64,000 bases of DNA from Rhexocercosporidium sp. MPI-PUGE-AT-0058. Lineage: Eukaryota; Ascomycota; Leotiomycetes; Helotiales. A program made the position numbers and the translations under genes. Shown one piece after another: positions 1 to 13,290 of the stretch (the first letter of the stretch is position 1; every line of letters starts with the position of its first letter). The notes beneath the pieces are model-generated. The model was not told the DNA's origin, searched no databases, and saw only the letters and a program-made list of their open reading frames with translations. The DNA lies in the NCBI GenBank assembly GCA_020746875.1, contig JAGTJL010000002.1:1488001-1552000 (forward strand). Reading direction: 5' to 3'.

Positions 1-2400
1 AGGTTTGTGAGAATGCCTTGGTTTTATCATCTGCTACTCTACATGAAAGTTACATTGGAGCATGTCCCCAGGTTACACTAGATCCCCCCTTTGGATTTAC
101 ATTGCGAAAGGAATCAACATGATCTTGTGGCGCTTACCCATCCCCTTATTCTGCATCTCAATGGACCAAAAGTATGTATAGCAAGATTTGGATGTTTCCT
201 GATGCATGTCCGTTTGGCTTACTCGAGGAGCGGTGGTGCTACAGTCGAGATAGTAGCCCCCTGAGCATACTTACCATATTGCTGCAAGGTACTTTCATAG
301 GCCTGTGGATAGTGGTATGTTGCAAAGGTGGAAATGCTGTTAAAGGAGAACGGCATCTCACTGGGAAAACACTGGAAAAACACGGTTGGTCTCTCCCTCG
401 TGTTGAGAAATTGGCTTCACGTGGAAATCTCAAGACCCGGGTATATCCAAACGGCATCGTCATGTGGTTCGGAGGTCCGTCAGTTAGGTGACGGTGGCGA
501 ATGGAGATTGGTTAGAAGCCACAGAAGATCTCGCTGTCGGAAAGAAGACTACTTATAGAGCATGGAATAGGAGCTCCGTCTGGCATGTGAGACTCACGTG
601 AGAATCTGTTGACACTCTTAAACAGAGTCGAGTCATGAAGCACTATCAGATTCTCAGCAAGTGAGAAGTTTGACGAAACGACCATATATGGCAATTCAAT
701 TCTCGTCAGCCTCTAGAGCCGTCAACAAAGGCGATTCCGATATTAGAGTAAACAGCCTCGGCAGTCGAAGATGACGCTTGTCCTAATTTCCTCATGTGAT
801 AAAGCAAAAGTGTCGTCGAAATATGAACGACCTGGCACCCCACACCTCTAATCCCGTCCTCAGGCTCAAATGGACCCTTCCCCAACGAAAGTCCCAACAG
901 AAACTAAGCGAGACCCTGGGTATCCCTGTCTATACTTTTACCCGAGCTGTGATTCGTCGAGCTGGACGTCACGTCTTGAAGCAAAAACATCAACTTCGTA
1001 GATTTCTTGCAGTTTGATAGGGTAATTCTTCTGGTCCCCTATTTGTTCCTGACGGATCAGCCGAGTTAGGATCGTGGTCTGCTTGACTACTTGACACCGC
1101 CCTGGATCCCGTCCCGCGGCTGCATTTGCATGTGAAATATTAATCGGGACGGAAAAGAGGAGCGATACTCCTTTGACTGCCCCCATGTGCCACGATGTAG
1201 TGTGAATGAGGACCGTGATGACGAGCACACCACCAGCTGTTGGGAGATTTGGAACCGCCATCGGCCCAGGAAACAGGTTATGTAGGCTCTAATGATCCGA
1301 GGAATGCAGAGAAGTCACTCTCTCGCAAACAAAGGACCCTCCCCTCTGGTGTCTGGAAGTCTTGAAGACTTTGGGCGGTGAGAAAGATTGTGGAGAAACC
1401 AAGGTTGGGTTTAGCAAGTTCCCCCCACTTGTTTGTTGGAATTAACCTGTAAAGACGTTGGTTTCGAGATGGCTAGGATTCTCCACGAATCGATGTTGGA
1501 CAGAGAGGCGGTTCCACGATAATCGACCTAGTGAGGTCGAGCTTTCCGCTGTCAATCCTCTCATCCTCTCTTAAAGCTCGAAAACTAGGGGTGGCAAAAA
1601 TAGGGAAAATACGGGATTGTGAGATGTACAGGAGGTGCTGCTGTGGAGATCGTTCATAGCTATGTGGGAAGATGCAAGTAGCTACCTCTTTTTGTATTCT
1701 TGTGCAGATGGTGTGAGCATGTGTAACAGGAACAAGCAAGTAACTGGTGAGGTCTCTGAGCAACAGGAACAAAAGAAAAAGTCGATTGGCAGAAGCATTG
1801 CAGCGGTGGGACAGGCGGCCAAGGAGGCTACGGTAGTGAACACAAATAACGAAAATGATATGCGTCGACGAGCTGCCCGACTTTCAAAGCCACATGCAAC
1901 TATCTCCATTTGCCCGTGTTCACAACAACCGCGTCCATTCGGGATCTGGTTGATCGAACAGCTGAGCATGAATGTGCCAGATGGCAACGGGCTGGTCTTT
2001 TATGGAAGCAAGTTGTTGGCAAAGAAAAGCAGCAATCTAATAAGTAACAAATGTCAAACAATCTCTAGCTGAAAGCTGCAATGTGCATGCATGTATACTT
2101 GTACATGCATCCATACCCTACCACCTTTACTTTCCCTCATGACCTGGACTGACTGACCTGGCCTCGGGGGCGATTGGCAGGCGAGTGCAAGGCTACTTCC
2201 CTAGCGCCAGATGTAGATTTTCTGCCGAAACTTAAGAGAAAAAGAGAGAGACCCTGGAAGACTAATTGGAAGGCAAGGAGCCAACGAAAAGACCGGAGTG
2301 TTTTATGTAAGTGCTTGGAGAAATTTGGCGGGACGGCTCTCGAATAAAAGCCACTGCACTTCCAGCCAGCCCTCCTCCCACGAAGTCACTCTTGCTCCTC
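1..2400. other. No supported gene (left edge)
   Basis: No recognisable protein family on either strand. The longest open frames (1635–2072 on + and 938–1261 on -) show no domain, no good leader and no splice structure I could support. The last part, about 2340–2470, becomes pyrimidine-rich on the + strand, as is common in fungal promoters and leaders, and probably belongs to the desaturase downstream. Confidence 0.5.
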
Positions 2401-2470
2401 CCCTCCACACCTCTTCTTCTCGTCTTCACCTGATCTGTATTTGGTCCTTCTCTACATCGGTGCCTCACAG

Positions 2471-2531
2471 GTAAGTTCGCTTTTCCCGATATTCACTCAA
2501 TTGATGCGTAATAACCTGACACGCCGCACAG
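2471..2531 (+). other. Probable intron in the desaturase 5' UTR
   Basis: A consensus donor (CACAG|GTAAGT) sits at 2471 and an acceptor (GCACAG) ends at 2531, with a possible branch region TAACCTGAC just before it. The segment lies between a CT-rich leader and the desaturase start at 2723. Seen: the splice signals. Inferred: that they are used. Confidence 0.5.
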
Positions 2532-2722
2532 TCGCCCCATCCCACAGAAACTCGCCTGGTCCCAAAGCCCCCCACCAAGTGGCCTCCCAACAGTTTCTTC
2601 TCGGCCACGAACGCTCATTTTCGAGGTCCCATATACTCCAGTCGATCATTTCAAAGGTCTAATACTTGATTATCGGAGTCAATTGCATCTACGGCACTCG
2701 ATTTCGTCGCGCATTCCTCGCA

Positions 2723-4204
2723 ATGGCCTCTACTGCAGTCCCCCAACAACGAAACCTCCTTAAACGGACGGTCACTTCCACCACCAACGAGTCCTCACCT
2801 TCGACCGCCAGAGGTTCCCCCAGCGATACCCCGAGGCAATCGCCATCCTCCACATCATTGTCGTCTATGTCATCTTTGGACGATGTGAAGGATACTGGCT
2901 TTGGAAACCTGATCGATACATACGGCAATAAGTTCGAGGTCCCAGACTATACCGTCAATGACATTCGAAATGCTATTCCCAAGCACTGCTTCGAGCGATC
3001 TGGACTGAGAGGATTGGGATATGTTGCTAGGGATATTGCCAGTCTCGCGACTACCTTCTACTTGTTCAACAAGTTTGTTACGCCAGAGTACATTCCAAGT
3101 ACCCCAGCCCGGACTGCGTTGTGGTTTCTTTACACCGTTGTCCAAGGTCTCTTTGGCACTGGTCTCTGGGTTCTGGCCCACGAGTGCGGTCACCAGTCTT
3201 TCTCTCCATCCAAGATTCTCAATGACACCACTGGATGGGTCTGTCACTCGGCACTTCTCGTTCCTTACTTCTCGTGGAAGATCTCCCACGGCAAGCACCA
3301 CAAGGCTACTGGAAACATGGAACGTGATATGGTCTTCGTCCCCAAGACTAGAGAGCATTACGCTAGCCGCATTGGAAAGCTCGTTCACGAGATTGACGAG
3401 TTGACCGAGGAAACTCCAATTGCCACCTTGATCCACTCTGTCGGACAACAACTCCTCGGCTGGCCCATGTACCTTTTCGCCAACGTGACTGGCCACAACA
3501 ACCACGAGAAGCAGCACGAGGGTCGTGGAAAGGGCAAGGGAAATGGATTCATGAACGGTGTCAACCACTTCAACCCAAGCAGCCCTCTTTACGAGGCCAA
3601 GGACGCCAAGCTCATTTTGTTGAGCGATCTTGGAATTGCTATTACCGTCACCGTCCTCGTCATGCTCTCCAAGACTTACGGTTTTTCCAACATGGCTGTC
3701 TGGTACTTCGCCCCTTACATCTGGGTTAACCACTGGCTCGGTAAGTCATTCTCGAATATTTGAAGTTAAATGCATCACTAACATATTTTAGTTGCCATCA
3801 CTTACCTCCAACACACCGACCCAACTCTTCCCCACTACTCTGGTGAGAGCTGGAACTACGTCCGTGGTGCCGCAGCAACTATCGACCGTGAATTCGGTTT
3901 CGTTGGCCGCACTCTCCTCCACGGCATCATCGAGACCCACGTTCTTCACCATTACGTCAGCACCATTCCTTTCTACCACGCCGATGAGGCAACCGAGGCC
4001 ATCAAGCCAGTTATGGGTCAACATTACCGCTCCGACGTCCGAGGAGGATCTCTCGGATTCTTGAAGTCAATGTGGACCAGCGCTCGTTGGTGCCAATGGG
4101 TCGAGCCATCGGAGGGAGCAACTGGACAGGGAAGGAACATTTTCTTCTTCAGAAACCGAAACGGTCTCGGAACGGCGCCACTCAAGCTCCAAGCACCCCA
4201 GTAA
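2723..4204 (+). CDS. FAD2: Delta-12 (oleate) fatty acid desaturase
   Basis: Two exons, 2723–3740 and 3792–4204, joined over a 51-base GT–AG intron, give 476 residues. This is an ER membrane di-iron desaturase that introduces the delta-12 double bond into oleoyl chains to make linoleate. All three histidine boxes are present: HECGH at 153–157, HGKHH at 189–193 and HVLHH at 389–393, the last in exon 2. Hydrophobic segments fall around residues 105–150 and 300–335. The first ~55 residues are Ser/Thr/Pro-rich, as in fungal homologues. An in-frame ATG at 2666 would add 19 residues, but 2723 fits the family start better. Family assignment is firm; delta-12 rather than delta-15 or bifunctional activity is an inference from overall similarity. 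Confidence 0.96.
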
Positions 4205-5770
4205 ATGTTGTCAGTACTAACAAGTAAATAACGACTGGGGAACTGGGCGACGGGGCATCGATTTATTTGCATTGCATCATTTGGCTTCGATCGAGGGAGT
4301 CTGCTGAGGTGTTATGGCGTCAGTCTTTGATTGTGTTAGGCGAGGATTTAGCACGGTATGTTGAAAACGAACGACGCAGACTGAGTTTGCAGATAGAACT
4401 GCGATTGATAGAAGACTGCTGCCTCCAAGATGATGATACCATTAGAGAAGTGTTTTATAGAGTCATCAACGAAGACCAATCAAAAAGAACATAACTTTCT
4501 CCCATAACGGGTTCGTACGCTTAGTTTACGGGTATCAATCGCTCTTTATTCATTTTCATGAGATTGGATGGTCAGGGGAGTGAAAAGAAAGTACGGGATG
4601 TATCAAATTTGCTGCTATACGGCGAGTGCCTGTCTTGCAAATAAAACCGCTTCAAGGTCAACAACCTCATTTTAACTTGAACTAATCGTGATTTCAAAAT
4701 TCACGACGTATATACAATTAACTTGTCAACATCAACCCACTGAGAGGAATTTGGAAACATGAATACTTTGTCCAGCACAAATTCTCTTATCCTAGTGTCC
4801 CTTCTTCCACACACGCGTTTGAATTTCCAAACGAGAAAATCCACACAAAATTCTATACCTCGTTGACATTTTGTTATTCACTAATCTCGCAAATTGACAA
4901 TTTTGGTTTTCTCTTTATACAAAATTTAACTATCTTATGATTTTAGAGGACTACGAGAGAGTTTAGTGGAAGTTCCTGTGGGAATTTACGGAGCTCTTTC
5001 TAGTGAAAGAGCTAATCTAATAAGAATTTTCGAATGTATTCGCTGTACCTTTTTGTCAACCTTTTCTGCGGGGTTCACCTTCTGCTTTTTTATACAGGCT
5101 TCAGGGGGGCTTTGAACATCTTGATGTAAATCAATCTCATTCTTGTAGAAAAAAGGGATTCAGACCACGATGTTGTTCTACTTCCTACTTTCTTGATTCC
5201 TCTTCATTTGGCCCTGTTGTCCTTATCCAATCCACAACTCCTTACTTCCAAGTGGTAAGTATCTACCGTATTACCTATATGCCAGATCTATATTCCATAT
5301 CCACATCCCTCGTCTCCCAACCCGAACTAGCTACTGTACTTCCTCACTGGGTAACAACAACCCAACCCACCCACACCTTTCTTTCCTTGCCGAAGAAAAG
5401 AACCGCTCCAAAAGTAAAAGGAGTCTTAAAAATACTTCCACTCTCAACCCCTCAGACTTCCTTTCTTACCTTTCTAGCCCCTCCAAGATCCATCCAGCCA
5501 TCTCCTCGCTAAATTACGGAGACCAAAACAATCCTCCGAAAATGGGTTATCTGTTCTGAAAATCGGATCCAGAAAATATATAAGCCTCAAAAAACTCGCT
5601 CGTTCTGTACATGGCTGAGGTAAACCAATTTCGTCCTAAGAAACAAGAAAACGCTCATAAAAACCACCCATGTGTATTCATACACCCCACAGCCCATTTC
5701 CCAGACTACCTAGCTACCCAGCTACCTAGTTACCTCATTCTATTGTTGAGTGCCAGTCATGAGTCGGTAA
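4205..5770. other. Convergent intergenic region, AT-rich in the middle
   Basis: This lies between the 3' ends of the desaturase and the GPCR, so both 3' UTRs and polyadenylation signals should be here. From about 4600 to 5100 the composition turns clearly AT-rich. No open frame with a recognisable domain was found. Confidence 0.55.
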
Positions 5771-7626
5771 TTAATTCCTCCCTTCAGATCTCGAGAAGAA
5801 ATCCCGCCATAGACGCCATGTACTCTCGTTGAAGCCGTAGACGATGGCGTCTGCGAAGCCTTGTATTACTATGCAGGACTATGGATGGGGTTTTGGTTAG
5901 CTCTTTTTTGTCGGATTTGTTCGAGTTTGAGTTTTTTTTTTGGCTTTAGTAGTTTTGGGTATATGGGTATAGAAAGTCGAAATCAGGGAAAATAAAATGA
6001 ATGTGAGAAACGGGGGGAGAGAAATCCTTACCTTATCAATAGTCCCAATAGCAAAGGGCGCAGCTTCATTCGTCGTAGCTTGATAAATACGTATCGTCGT
6101 CGGTATAGTCCAAATAAGTATATACACCAATGGATACGTCATCATCTGGTACGAGATCTACTCTTCATCAGCATTGCATCAACATTCCATTAATTTCTCC
6201 TGTTCGCCTTCCCTAGGCATGTCCTACGCCAGTACGTCCTTTTGAAGAACAGAATGTCTGAACAACCAAAGAAGATCCAAAGGAACGGGGATTTAAGGGA
6301 TAATGAATGGCAAACGTACCCTCTTCAAAACTGGACTCGGCCTCCCCATCCTCGTATGCGTCGTTGTCACCGTCGTCGGATGATTCCTAAACCCCCTCTC
6401 ACAATTCCCATCGCCTTCCCCACTCACACTCACACTCCCACTCCCCTCCACCGGACCCCTCATCTCCACTCCCTGATGACCAGACAACTCCCCCTTTCCG
6501 CCCTCACTCCCGTTCCTCAACCGCGAAGAATACGATTCAGTCTGCAAGCCCAAGCTCAAGCTCCCGACAACGTCGTCTTCGTCAAAAGACATAAAGCGCG
6601 TGTGTGCTTTACGGATGATGAAGTAGAGGCGGATGTAGAGCGCGAGGATGGTGATGATGATGAGCCAGCGCGGGAGGAAGTTGACGAGGAGGCGGACGCG
6701 GTCGCTTGTGAACCAGCACCCTTTTGTGCGTGAGCCGTAATCTCTCGAACATCATGAGGAAAGGGAGGGAAAGTGGGGAGGGGACGGGAGGGGAGGGGAG
6801 ATTTTTGAGATTGGGATTGGGATTGGGATTGAGGTTGAGATTAATGAGGGGGTGGTTGGCTTACAAGCACCGATATTACCGTAGCCTACTACGGCGAGCC
6901 CTATTGCTGCCCAGAGAAGTGAGAGGAACCATGGTATAATCCATATGACGAGTTTATGGTCCTGTACCCAGCTGGATTGTGTTTTGTGGCTGGCGAGGAT
7001 CAGGTATGTGCATGTCGCTATGCTGAGGACCCAGTAATCGGCTACATTCTACTTCAGCACAAGATACAGGTGAAGGGAAGGGAAAGGAAGGCAGGGTAGA
7101 CTAACTCTGTACCACAAACACCTGGATCATGAACCCGTTAAACGAACAGAAATTCTTCTCTCGCGGACTCCCAATATTGGAACCGCTTATGTTCATAGAT
7201 GCCGACGAGAGGAAATTAATCGCCATCCAGAAATCACTTATTGCGAGACCCCTACTCGAATCATCAGAAACTCATTTCCTCACTTACTCACTTCCTCACT
7301 TACTTACCCCAGCACGCACACACTCACTAGTATCGTCGGCAAGGAGAAGGAAAGGAAGAACTCACAGGATAAGTTGATGTCTGAACGTCCTTAGGGATTT
7401 GAAAAGCTGTATTACGAGTTGAGTTAGCTACACCAGGAATAAGGTAGTGGAATACAAAGTTCAAATAGGGTAATGAATTTAGTGAGTAAGTGAGTGGGTG
7501 AGTACCCACCAAGAAAGAAACGATGATCCATCCAGCACCAAGCACAGACAACACCGAAACGACAAAAATAACCAGACTCAGAACGTGGATATCATGAGGC
7601 GACGAGGGGGCAGACAGAACAGCCAT
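5771..7626 (-). CDS. cAMP-receptor-like seven-transmembrane GPCR
   Basis: Seven exons on the minus strand: 7626–7510, 7406–7366, 7251–7106, 7041–6865, 6720–6320, 6157–6032 and 5878–5771. All phases agree and give 371 residues. The product is a plasma-membrane receptor of the fungal cAMP-receptor-like class (the group containing Neurospora GPR-1 to -3 and Aspergillus GprH). TM1 begins within the first 15 residues. TM2 carries LGLAISDFW, an acidic extracellular loop with two cysteines follows, and the last TM region is preceded by YPLVYILIW and closed by VYGFNEST, both typical of the group. The ~100-residue third intracellular loop, in the 401-base exon, is Ser/Gly-rich and would be the G-protein contact and phosphorylation region. 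Exon 6 could instead begin at 6145; phase allows both. Ligand unknown. Confidence 0.92.
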
Positions 7627-10600
7627 TTTGCCTTGCACACTGCAGTACAGCCCAGTATAGAAGGTATCGGCCTCGTATGCATCTAACGATCTATTGGCCT
7701 TTATAGTAACGTGGACGACGTAAGTTCCAGTGTAAGAATTCGCCGGCTTCCGAATTAGACATAAAGTTAAGTTAAGTTCATCTGCACTTTCCCAAGGATA
7801 CATCATCAATCTTATACAGATACACAAGGACAGGTGCCAATAAATAGTCCAGTTGCTTCTAAGGAAAGTGAAGCAGGGAAGAGAGGATTCCCTTATCTCC
7901 AACCCGCTCTCTTTCTCTGGAACCGAAAAAAAGTAGATACTGTTAAAGCAACTACACCTCAATATCTGTTTCAGGGTACCCGCTGAACAGGAAGGAGCAC
8001 GAGTAGGGAGAGATATTGATGATCCATGCTTATCGCTGTAGCAAAGGTGCAAAAGCCAAGACGGCAAGGCAGCGGGCACAGGCGAAGGAATCTGGTTTCT
8101 TATCTTCGCGTTGGAGATGGACGAGAGAGAGATGCCTTTTATTGGACTGTGGCTGGAATACACTTTTGGAGAACTATTGGTGTGGAGCGAACGGAAGTGG
8201 TCTTTCTCCTGGAGAGGCCCGAGGAAGGTGAATTCATTGGTGGTAGATGGCTTATGCGACTTGGGAGATCAGGGGAAGCAAGTTCGTCTCCGCTATTGCG
8301 CGTGAAGCTTGTTCGGCGGGATGGAGAGTGAGACGATAAATAGATAGCTGATAGAGATGCGAGAAGCTGGAAACGTGCATGGAAACGCATGTAAATAATA
8401 TCAAAAGAAAATCAGAAATTGCACTTTTGCACCCCCACTCACCAACTCAAAACATACATTCACTGCGACCAACCAGGCATACAACGCAAAGCACCCGGTA
8501 CGCACAGCAAAATCAAAGATAGTAGAGAATCTGATATCTTGCGCGCCTTATCATGGCCCTCAATAGTCCCGTTAAGGCCGTGCTCGGAGCATGGGAAAGG
8601 ACGACCATCGATTTCCGCGGAGTGACCCCCAAAAATATGATATCGGATCATGGGAAGCGCATCACCCGGGAGGATTCTTTGGCTTCTGTGGGGGTGGCGA
8701 GGCATACAACTAGCCCTGTCGTGATCGATTGCGACGGGATGGATTCCATTTGATGTCTTGGATGAACGGTTGGCTGCCACTCGGATGTGGGCTGGAAAAA
8801 GAAAACAATCGATTCAGGGGTTGGGCACGTGGCTCTCGCGTAGCTTTGATGTCGTGTTGTGGTCACCCCGAATTGGGAGAGAGCTACACTTTCCCTTTCT
8901 GACAATTATATCGAGCCGAGTTTTGGCCTCTAGAGTATCCATTGAATTACTCGAATGTAGTGTTCTATATCAAGACAATAGTAGAAAGGCACTCACTTGC
9001 GGATCTGTGAGCGAGGAGAAATGTTAGGGTAGAGAATTGGACGCAGACCTTGTCTTTAGTATTGCAGATATCTAGCTATCATAGTAAGATAGCTTTAAAT
9101 ATAGCCCTTTATTAAGAAACCGTTGAGACATCTTGATAGCCTCGAGTCTATTAACTAACAATTAATCGTGGCCTACGTGAAGTTGATAAGTAGGCAATCT
9201 CCTTAAGATAAACGACAACCACTCCTGCAGACCATCGAGCGCGAACACGGAAATCACCTTATATACTTCAAAGGTGACATAATTATGTACTTTAGCGAAG
9301 AATAACATGAGCACTTCCAACAGTCTCTCCAACAAACACTGAAAAACAATACAAAAGTTCCGGACATTTCTCCCGACGTTAAGCTACCGAATCCTTCCAA
9401 GAGTGAAGGGATTTTGCTTATGTGATAATTCCACTCTGCAGCATGGCGTAAAACGGGCCACGTAACCTTTTTTTCAATTGGTGTCTCTAAACTGGGTAGT
9501 AAGATTGGACAAAAACGAGTCCGAGTTCGAATTGCCGTCGAAGCCCTTTTTAAGTTGCTATACGATAACTTAGACTAAATACGAGTGTCCTTCAAAAAAG
9601 TAAACGATTTGCATGAAAGCATAATTTCGAGTTGAATTCGAGGCCTTTAAACTTACTGTAGTAACTATGCTACAGCTCGGGCCGAGTTCAAGTTGAGGTA
9701 TAAATAAATGAACGAGTTGGATAATAAAAAAACCCGTATACATGTTCGAGGCAGCTTATGTATACAATTATACGGATATAGTACAAATGTACCGGTATTC
9801 ACGTGAGCGAAGTTACTTGCTCCTTCTTGGTGTATAAAAGCAACTTCGCGAATCAATGTGGTACTCATACAAGTTTGTTTTCCCAACTCCGCCCGCGTGA
9901 GGTACGGCTAGTCCGACTTGAGACTCGCCCAACCCTACAAACACGGCATAAACTCTCAAGCAAGTTGAACCCCAAGAGGGGAATTTAAAAATAAAAAAAC
10001 ATTCAGTAAAAACCAAGCGGGCATCTCGCATCGACTTTCGAAAATGTAGCGGTTTAGGTTAAACCTCGAGAGAAAAAGAAACTTGATGAGCCAGACTCAT
10101 GTGCAACGGGAAACAAGGTGCAAGGAGTGAGGATGAGGAATAAAAGAGACTTATATGTGACGAGAACAGGAACTGCAGTAGTTCATGCACCGGGAGTGAC
10201 ACCGGTATTGGAGCCGGTCACTTATCCCGCATGAGGCAGCCATGCATGTTGATGGGTACCTGGGTACCGAACAGGGATACTTCCATCGTGGTGCAACTAA
10301 GAATGTAAGGATGGGCAGGACTGAAGTGATACGCAAAAAATACCAAGCTCCAAGAACGCAGATCTTCAAGGCAAGTTTTCTTTCTTCCGAGGCTGCTTGG
10401 TGAGTGATTCCAAAGATCTCCGAAAATGCATGAGGGAAGGGGGAACAGAGTTCGGCCTAGCAAAAGTTGCGACCGGCCTCGCCCGTCAATCTCAAAACCG
10501 TGTCCAGGTGGTGGTGTGCAAAGAACAATTTATACTTTTGCAAAAGTACCCGTGTCCACCCGGAAAACGCCTACAACACTCTCCACCCGCTCATGCTCGT

Positions 10601-12233
10601 ACTGCAAATACTGCCGGAGCAGCAAAGCGAAGATGAAGCGACGAGTGTCAAAGCACTGTTGATACGATGCAGTTAGCTCAGCTGCTAGGGAGTGTCGGGA
10701 GAAAACTTAACGGTACCTGGGTACTTTGGGGAGATTCAAGAAGCTCGTGCCAGCAACGCAACCTTCCTTCCCCTTGCTCGCTCTTCGGATGTGCTGCCCA
10801 AAGTCAAAACAAGGTTGAAGAGGGGGTGATTTCTCATTGGTTCACCAAGCCGTGTTGCAGGAAACCGGAGGGGTTTCTCCAAGAAGCTGCTTGCCCTAGT
10901 CTCCACCCAGGATCTCACGCTAAGATCTCGCACCAGATCGGTCTGAGCTAACACGAGGGCACGTTTTGCTCGCTCCGGTTTGTCAACCCGTGATGGGATT
11001 TCACTGCTGTAGAGTGATAGCACCAGATGGGAATTTTCGCTTCGCTCTAAAATAGTGAAAGGGGTGAGGGTCAAGACCAAACCCTAAGAGAGCTAATACG
11101 GCTAAGATGCTCGACTAACATTGGCCAGGGGAAAAAGGAAAAATTCGGATTGATCTAGATGAGTCTGTGGGATGAGGACCCTTGGTGGCCCGTTCACTTA
11201 GAGGAAAGTATATTGCGAGCTATTCGACGCCCTCATCCGTTTCCGTTGCCAACCCCGCATTTTAGGATTTGGTTTGCGAAGATGTAACTTCCCAAGGCAT
11301 GAGGAACATGCCCATTAGCAGTCATCATGGCAGCCCGCCATCAATGATCATCACTGATGGGTCGAGACGACGTTTTGAACTATGCATACTCTGCCCCGAG
11401 TGGTTCACGTGGTGGTGTCAGCAACAGAGTTTGTAGGGAAATACAAAGTAGAACGTCGTGTGAAGTTTTGATGACATGGATCCATTCGTGTAGGATTGAG
11501 TCGAAGTCTCTCTCTCTCTCTCGCCCAAAACTTTACTGTGACGACCATCACTGCTCTTGGCCCACGACCTGCTTCGAACCTCTCGCCGACCTAAAGAAAA
11601 TTTCGAACCTGGGATAAACTCAAACTGGCGCGGCGTGTGGTCTGGACTTGTCTCACGTAGCAGCGCGGTCAACCGCTTGATGGAGCCTAGACGCGCACAC
11701 GCCGAACATCATAGCTGGTCGATGAAAACCGGGTAGGAGCAAAAGGATACCTGCTTTAGGTTCAAAGGCTTGTTAGAATAACGGACACAGACATTTCACT
11801 AAACGATCGCGATACGTCACTTGAAAGTATAAAGGCATGCATGTAAAACTAATCTCGATGTCTTGACGGGCGAGAGGGGAAGGGAGGTCTATAATGTAGG
11901 GATATTCAGTATAGGGAACCATTGATGGATCAGCTGCACCACGATAACCAGGTAATTTATGCTGCTTGCGCCATCATCGACAGAACATAATCAATGCAAA
12001 AGAGGCATGACAATAAGAGAGCTGACGGGAGTTGCCTCGTGATACTGTCAGTTGATGCCATTCCCAAAGTCAACACAGATTTGGAACGGGTTGTTGTCGT
12101 TCGAAAAGGACGGGACAGGGGCACAATAAGTCTCGTTCAATGCCGTTGCAACCGACCAGCCGCACACCCTCTGTGCAGGCATGCTAGAGCACGCTGGAGG
12201 TATTGTAGTATGGCTGCTAGGATCCGACCGGGC

Positions 12234-12256
12234 GTGGTGTGGTGTGGTGTGGTGTG
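12234..12256. repeat. GGTGT microsatellite
   Basis: Tandem copies of a GGTGT pentamer, followed by degraded GGTAT/GGCAT units to about 12280. It is not the TTAGGG telomere repeat. No coding role is apparent. Confidence 0.8.
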
Positions 12257-12811
12257 GCGCGGTATGGCATGGTATGGCATTTGCTTCTGCATCAGCGATG
12301 CAGAAGAATGCAGGTGTGCCAGATCTGGAGAAGATGTGAAGATGGATGCAGACTGATGCCTGGTGCATTCCGCATTTACTAGTACCACCCACTAAGAAGG
12401 TGCTGGTACCTACATCTGGAGCCGCACCACAACTGAGCGCCGCACCGCAGCCAAGGCCAGCCCAGCCAGCCAGCTAGCCAGCCAGCCCGCGCCAGAGAGA
12501 AGAGAGAGGGAGGGGAGGGGAGGGGGGAGGAGGGGAGGGTGGGTGTGAGGCGTCTCTGCGCATTGCCCACCCAGCGGTCTGAGAGGGGTGAAGGGGGGCG
12601 ACGGGGAACGGGGAGGGGGCATCCCACCTGCATTGGGGGAGCGCCGGGCCCCAGAGCTGTCCGATGGCGGCTGAGGATAGCGCCAAACATTGTATCCCTG
12701 ATCGCTGTCTGGATGGATGTATATTTTCGCGGTGGTGGCATGTTTATGACGAGTGTTTAAACGCTGCTCCATCGCATGAAGTGAAGGGAGGGATAGATAG
12801 ATAGCGCGAGA

Positions 12812-12848
12812 GGGGGAGGAGGAGGAGGAGGAGGAGGAGGAGGGGGGG
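12812..12848. repeat. GGA trinucleotide repeat
   Basis: About ten GGA units in a purine-only stretch, flanked by GATA units at about 12790–12804. Homopurine tracts like this can form triplex DNA; that is a general property, not something shown here. Confidence 0.8.
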
Positions 12849-13249
12849 TGGTCGGTTGGCTGGCTGGCTCGAGGAAGTTCTAACCGGAGATTCTAGGCAA
12901 AGCGTGCTGCACAGCTGCCTCGAAAAGGGAACGGACCAAAGCAAACCAAACCCGTAGAGTTAGGACTACGGTGCGGCGGGTAGGGATCTTCTGGTGCGCG
13001 CGCCGTGAATAGACTCACGAAGGAAGGAAGGATGGGTGGATGGATGCGAGGATGCGTGGCTGGGTGGATATGGATATCTGAAAAACGTGGCGGTTACCGA
13101 TGGTGAACTTGGACAATGCAAGCCGAAGAGCAGGAGCAGGCATCTGCTGCACGACGATAGCGGCTCATGCACACCTGCCTACCTACCTATGTACCCACCT
13201 ACCTACTCCCGCCCTCCTACTACTTGCCATCTCATGTAGATTTACCTCA

Positions 13250-13290
13250 CATCCATCCATCCATCTATCCATCCATCCTTCCACCCATCC
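13250..13290. repeat. CATC microsatellite
   Basis: Imperfect tandem CATC units (ATCC/ATCT variants), preceded at 13180–13206 by CTAC units. Short tandem DNA without coding evidence. Confidence 0.8.

Noticed and set aside
1635..2072. 145-codon open frame on +
   Set aside because: Starts inside unstructured DNA, has mixed hydrophobic and Lys-rich segments without family pattern; probably chance.
2870..3733. Long antisense open frame (287 codons) opposite the desaturase
   Set aside because: It mirrors the codon bias of the true gene on the other strand, has no domain, and overlaps all histidine boxes of the desaturase.
6242..6733. 163-codon + strand open frame
   Set aside because: It is the reverse of the third intracellular loop exon of the GPCR; repeats in that exon make both strands open.
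10669..10740. tRNA-like A-box (TTAGCTCAGCTGCTAGG)
   Set aside because: No matching B-box (GGTTCGA) within the expected distance and no acceptor-stem pairing could be drawn.
12234..12290. GGTGT run as possible internal telomere repeat
   Set aside because: Fungal telomeres are usually TTAGGG; this is a different pentamer and very short.
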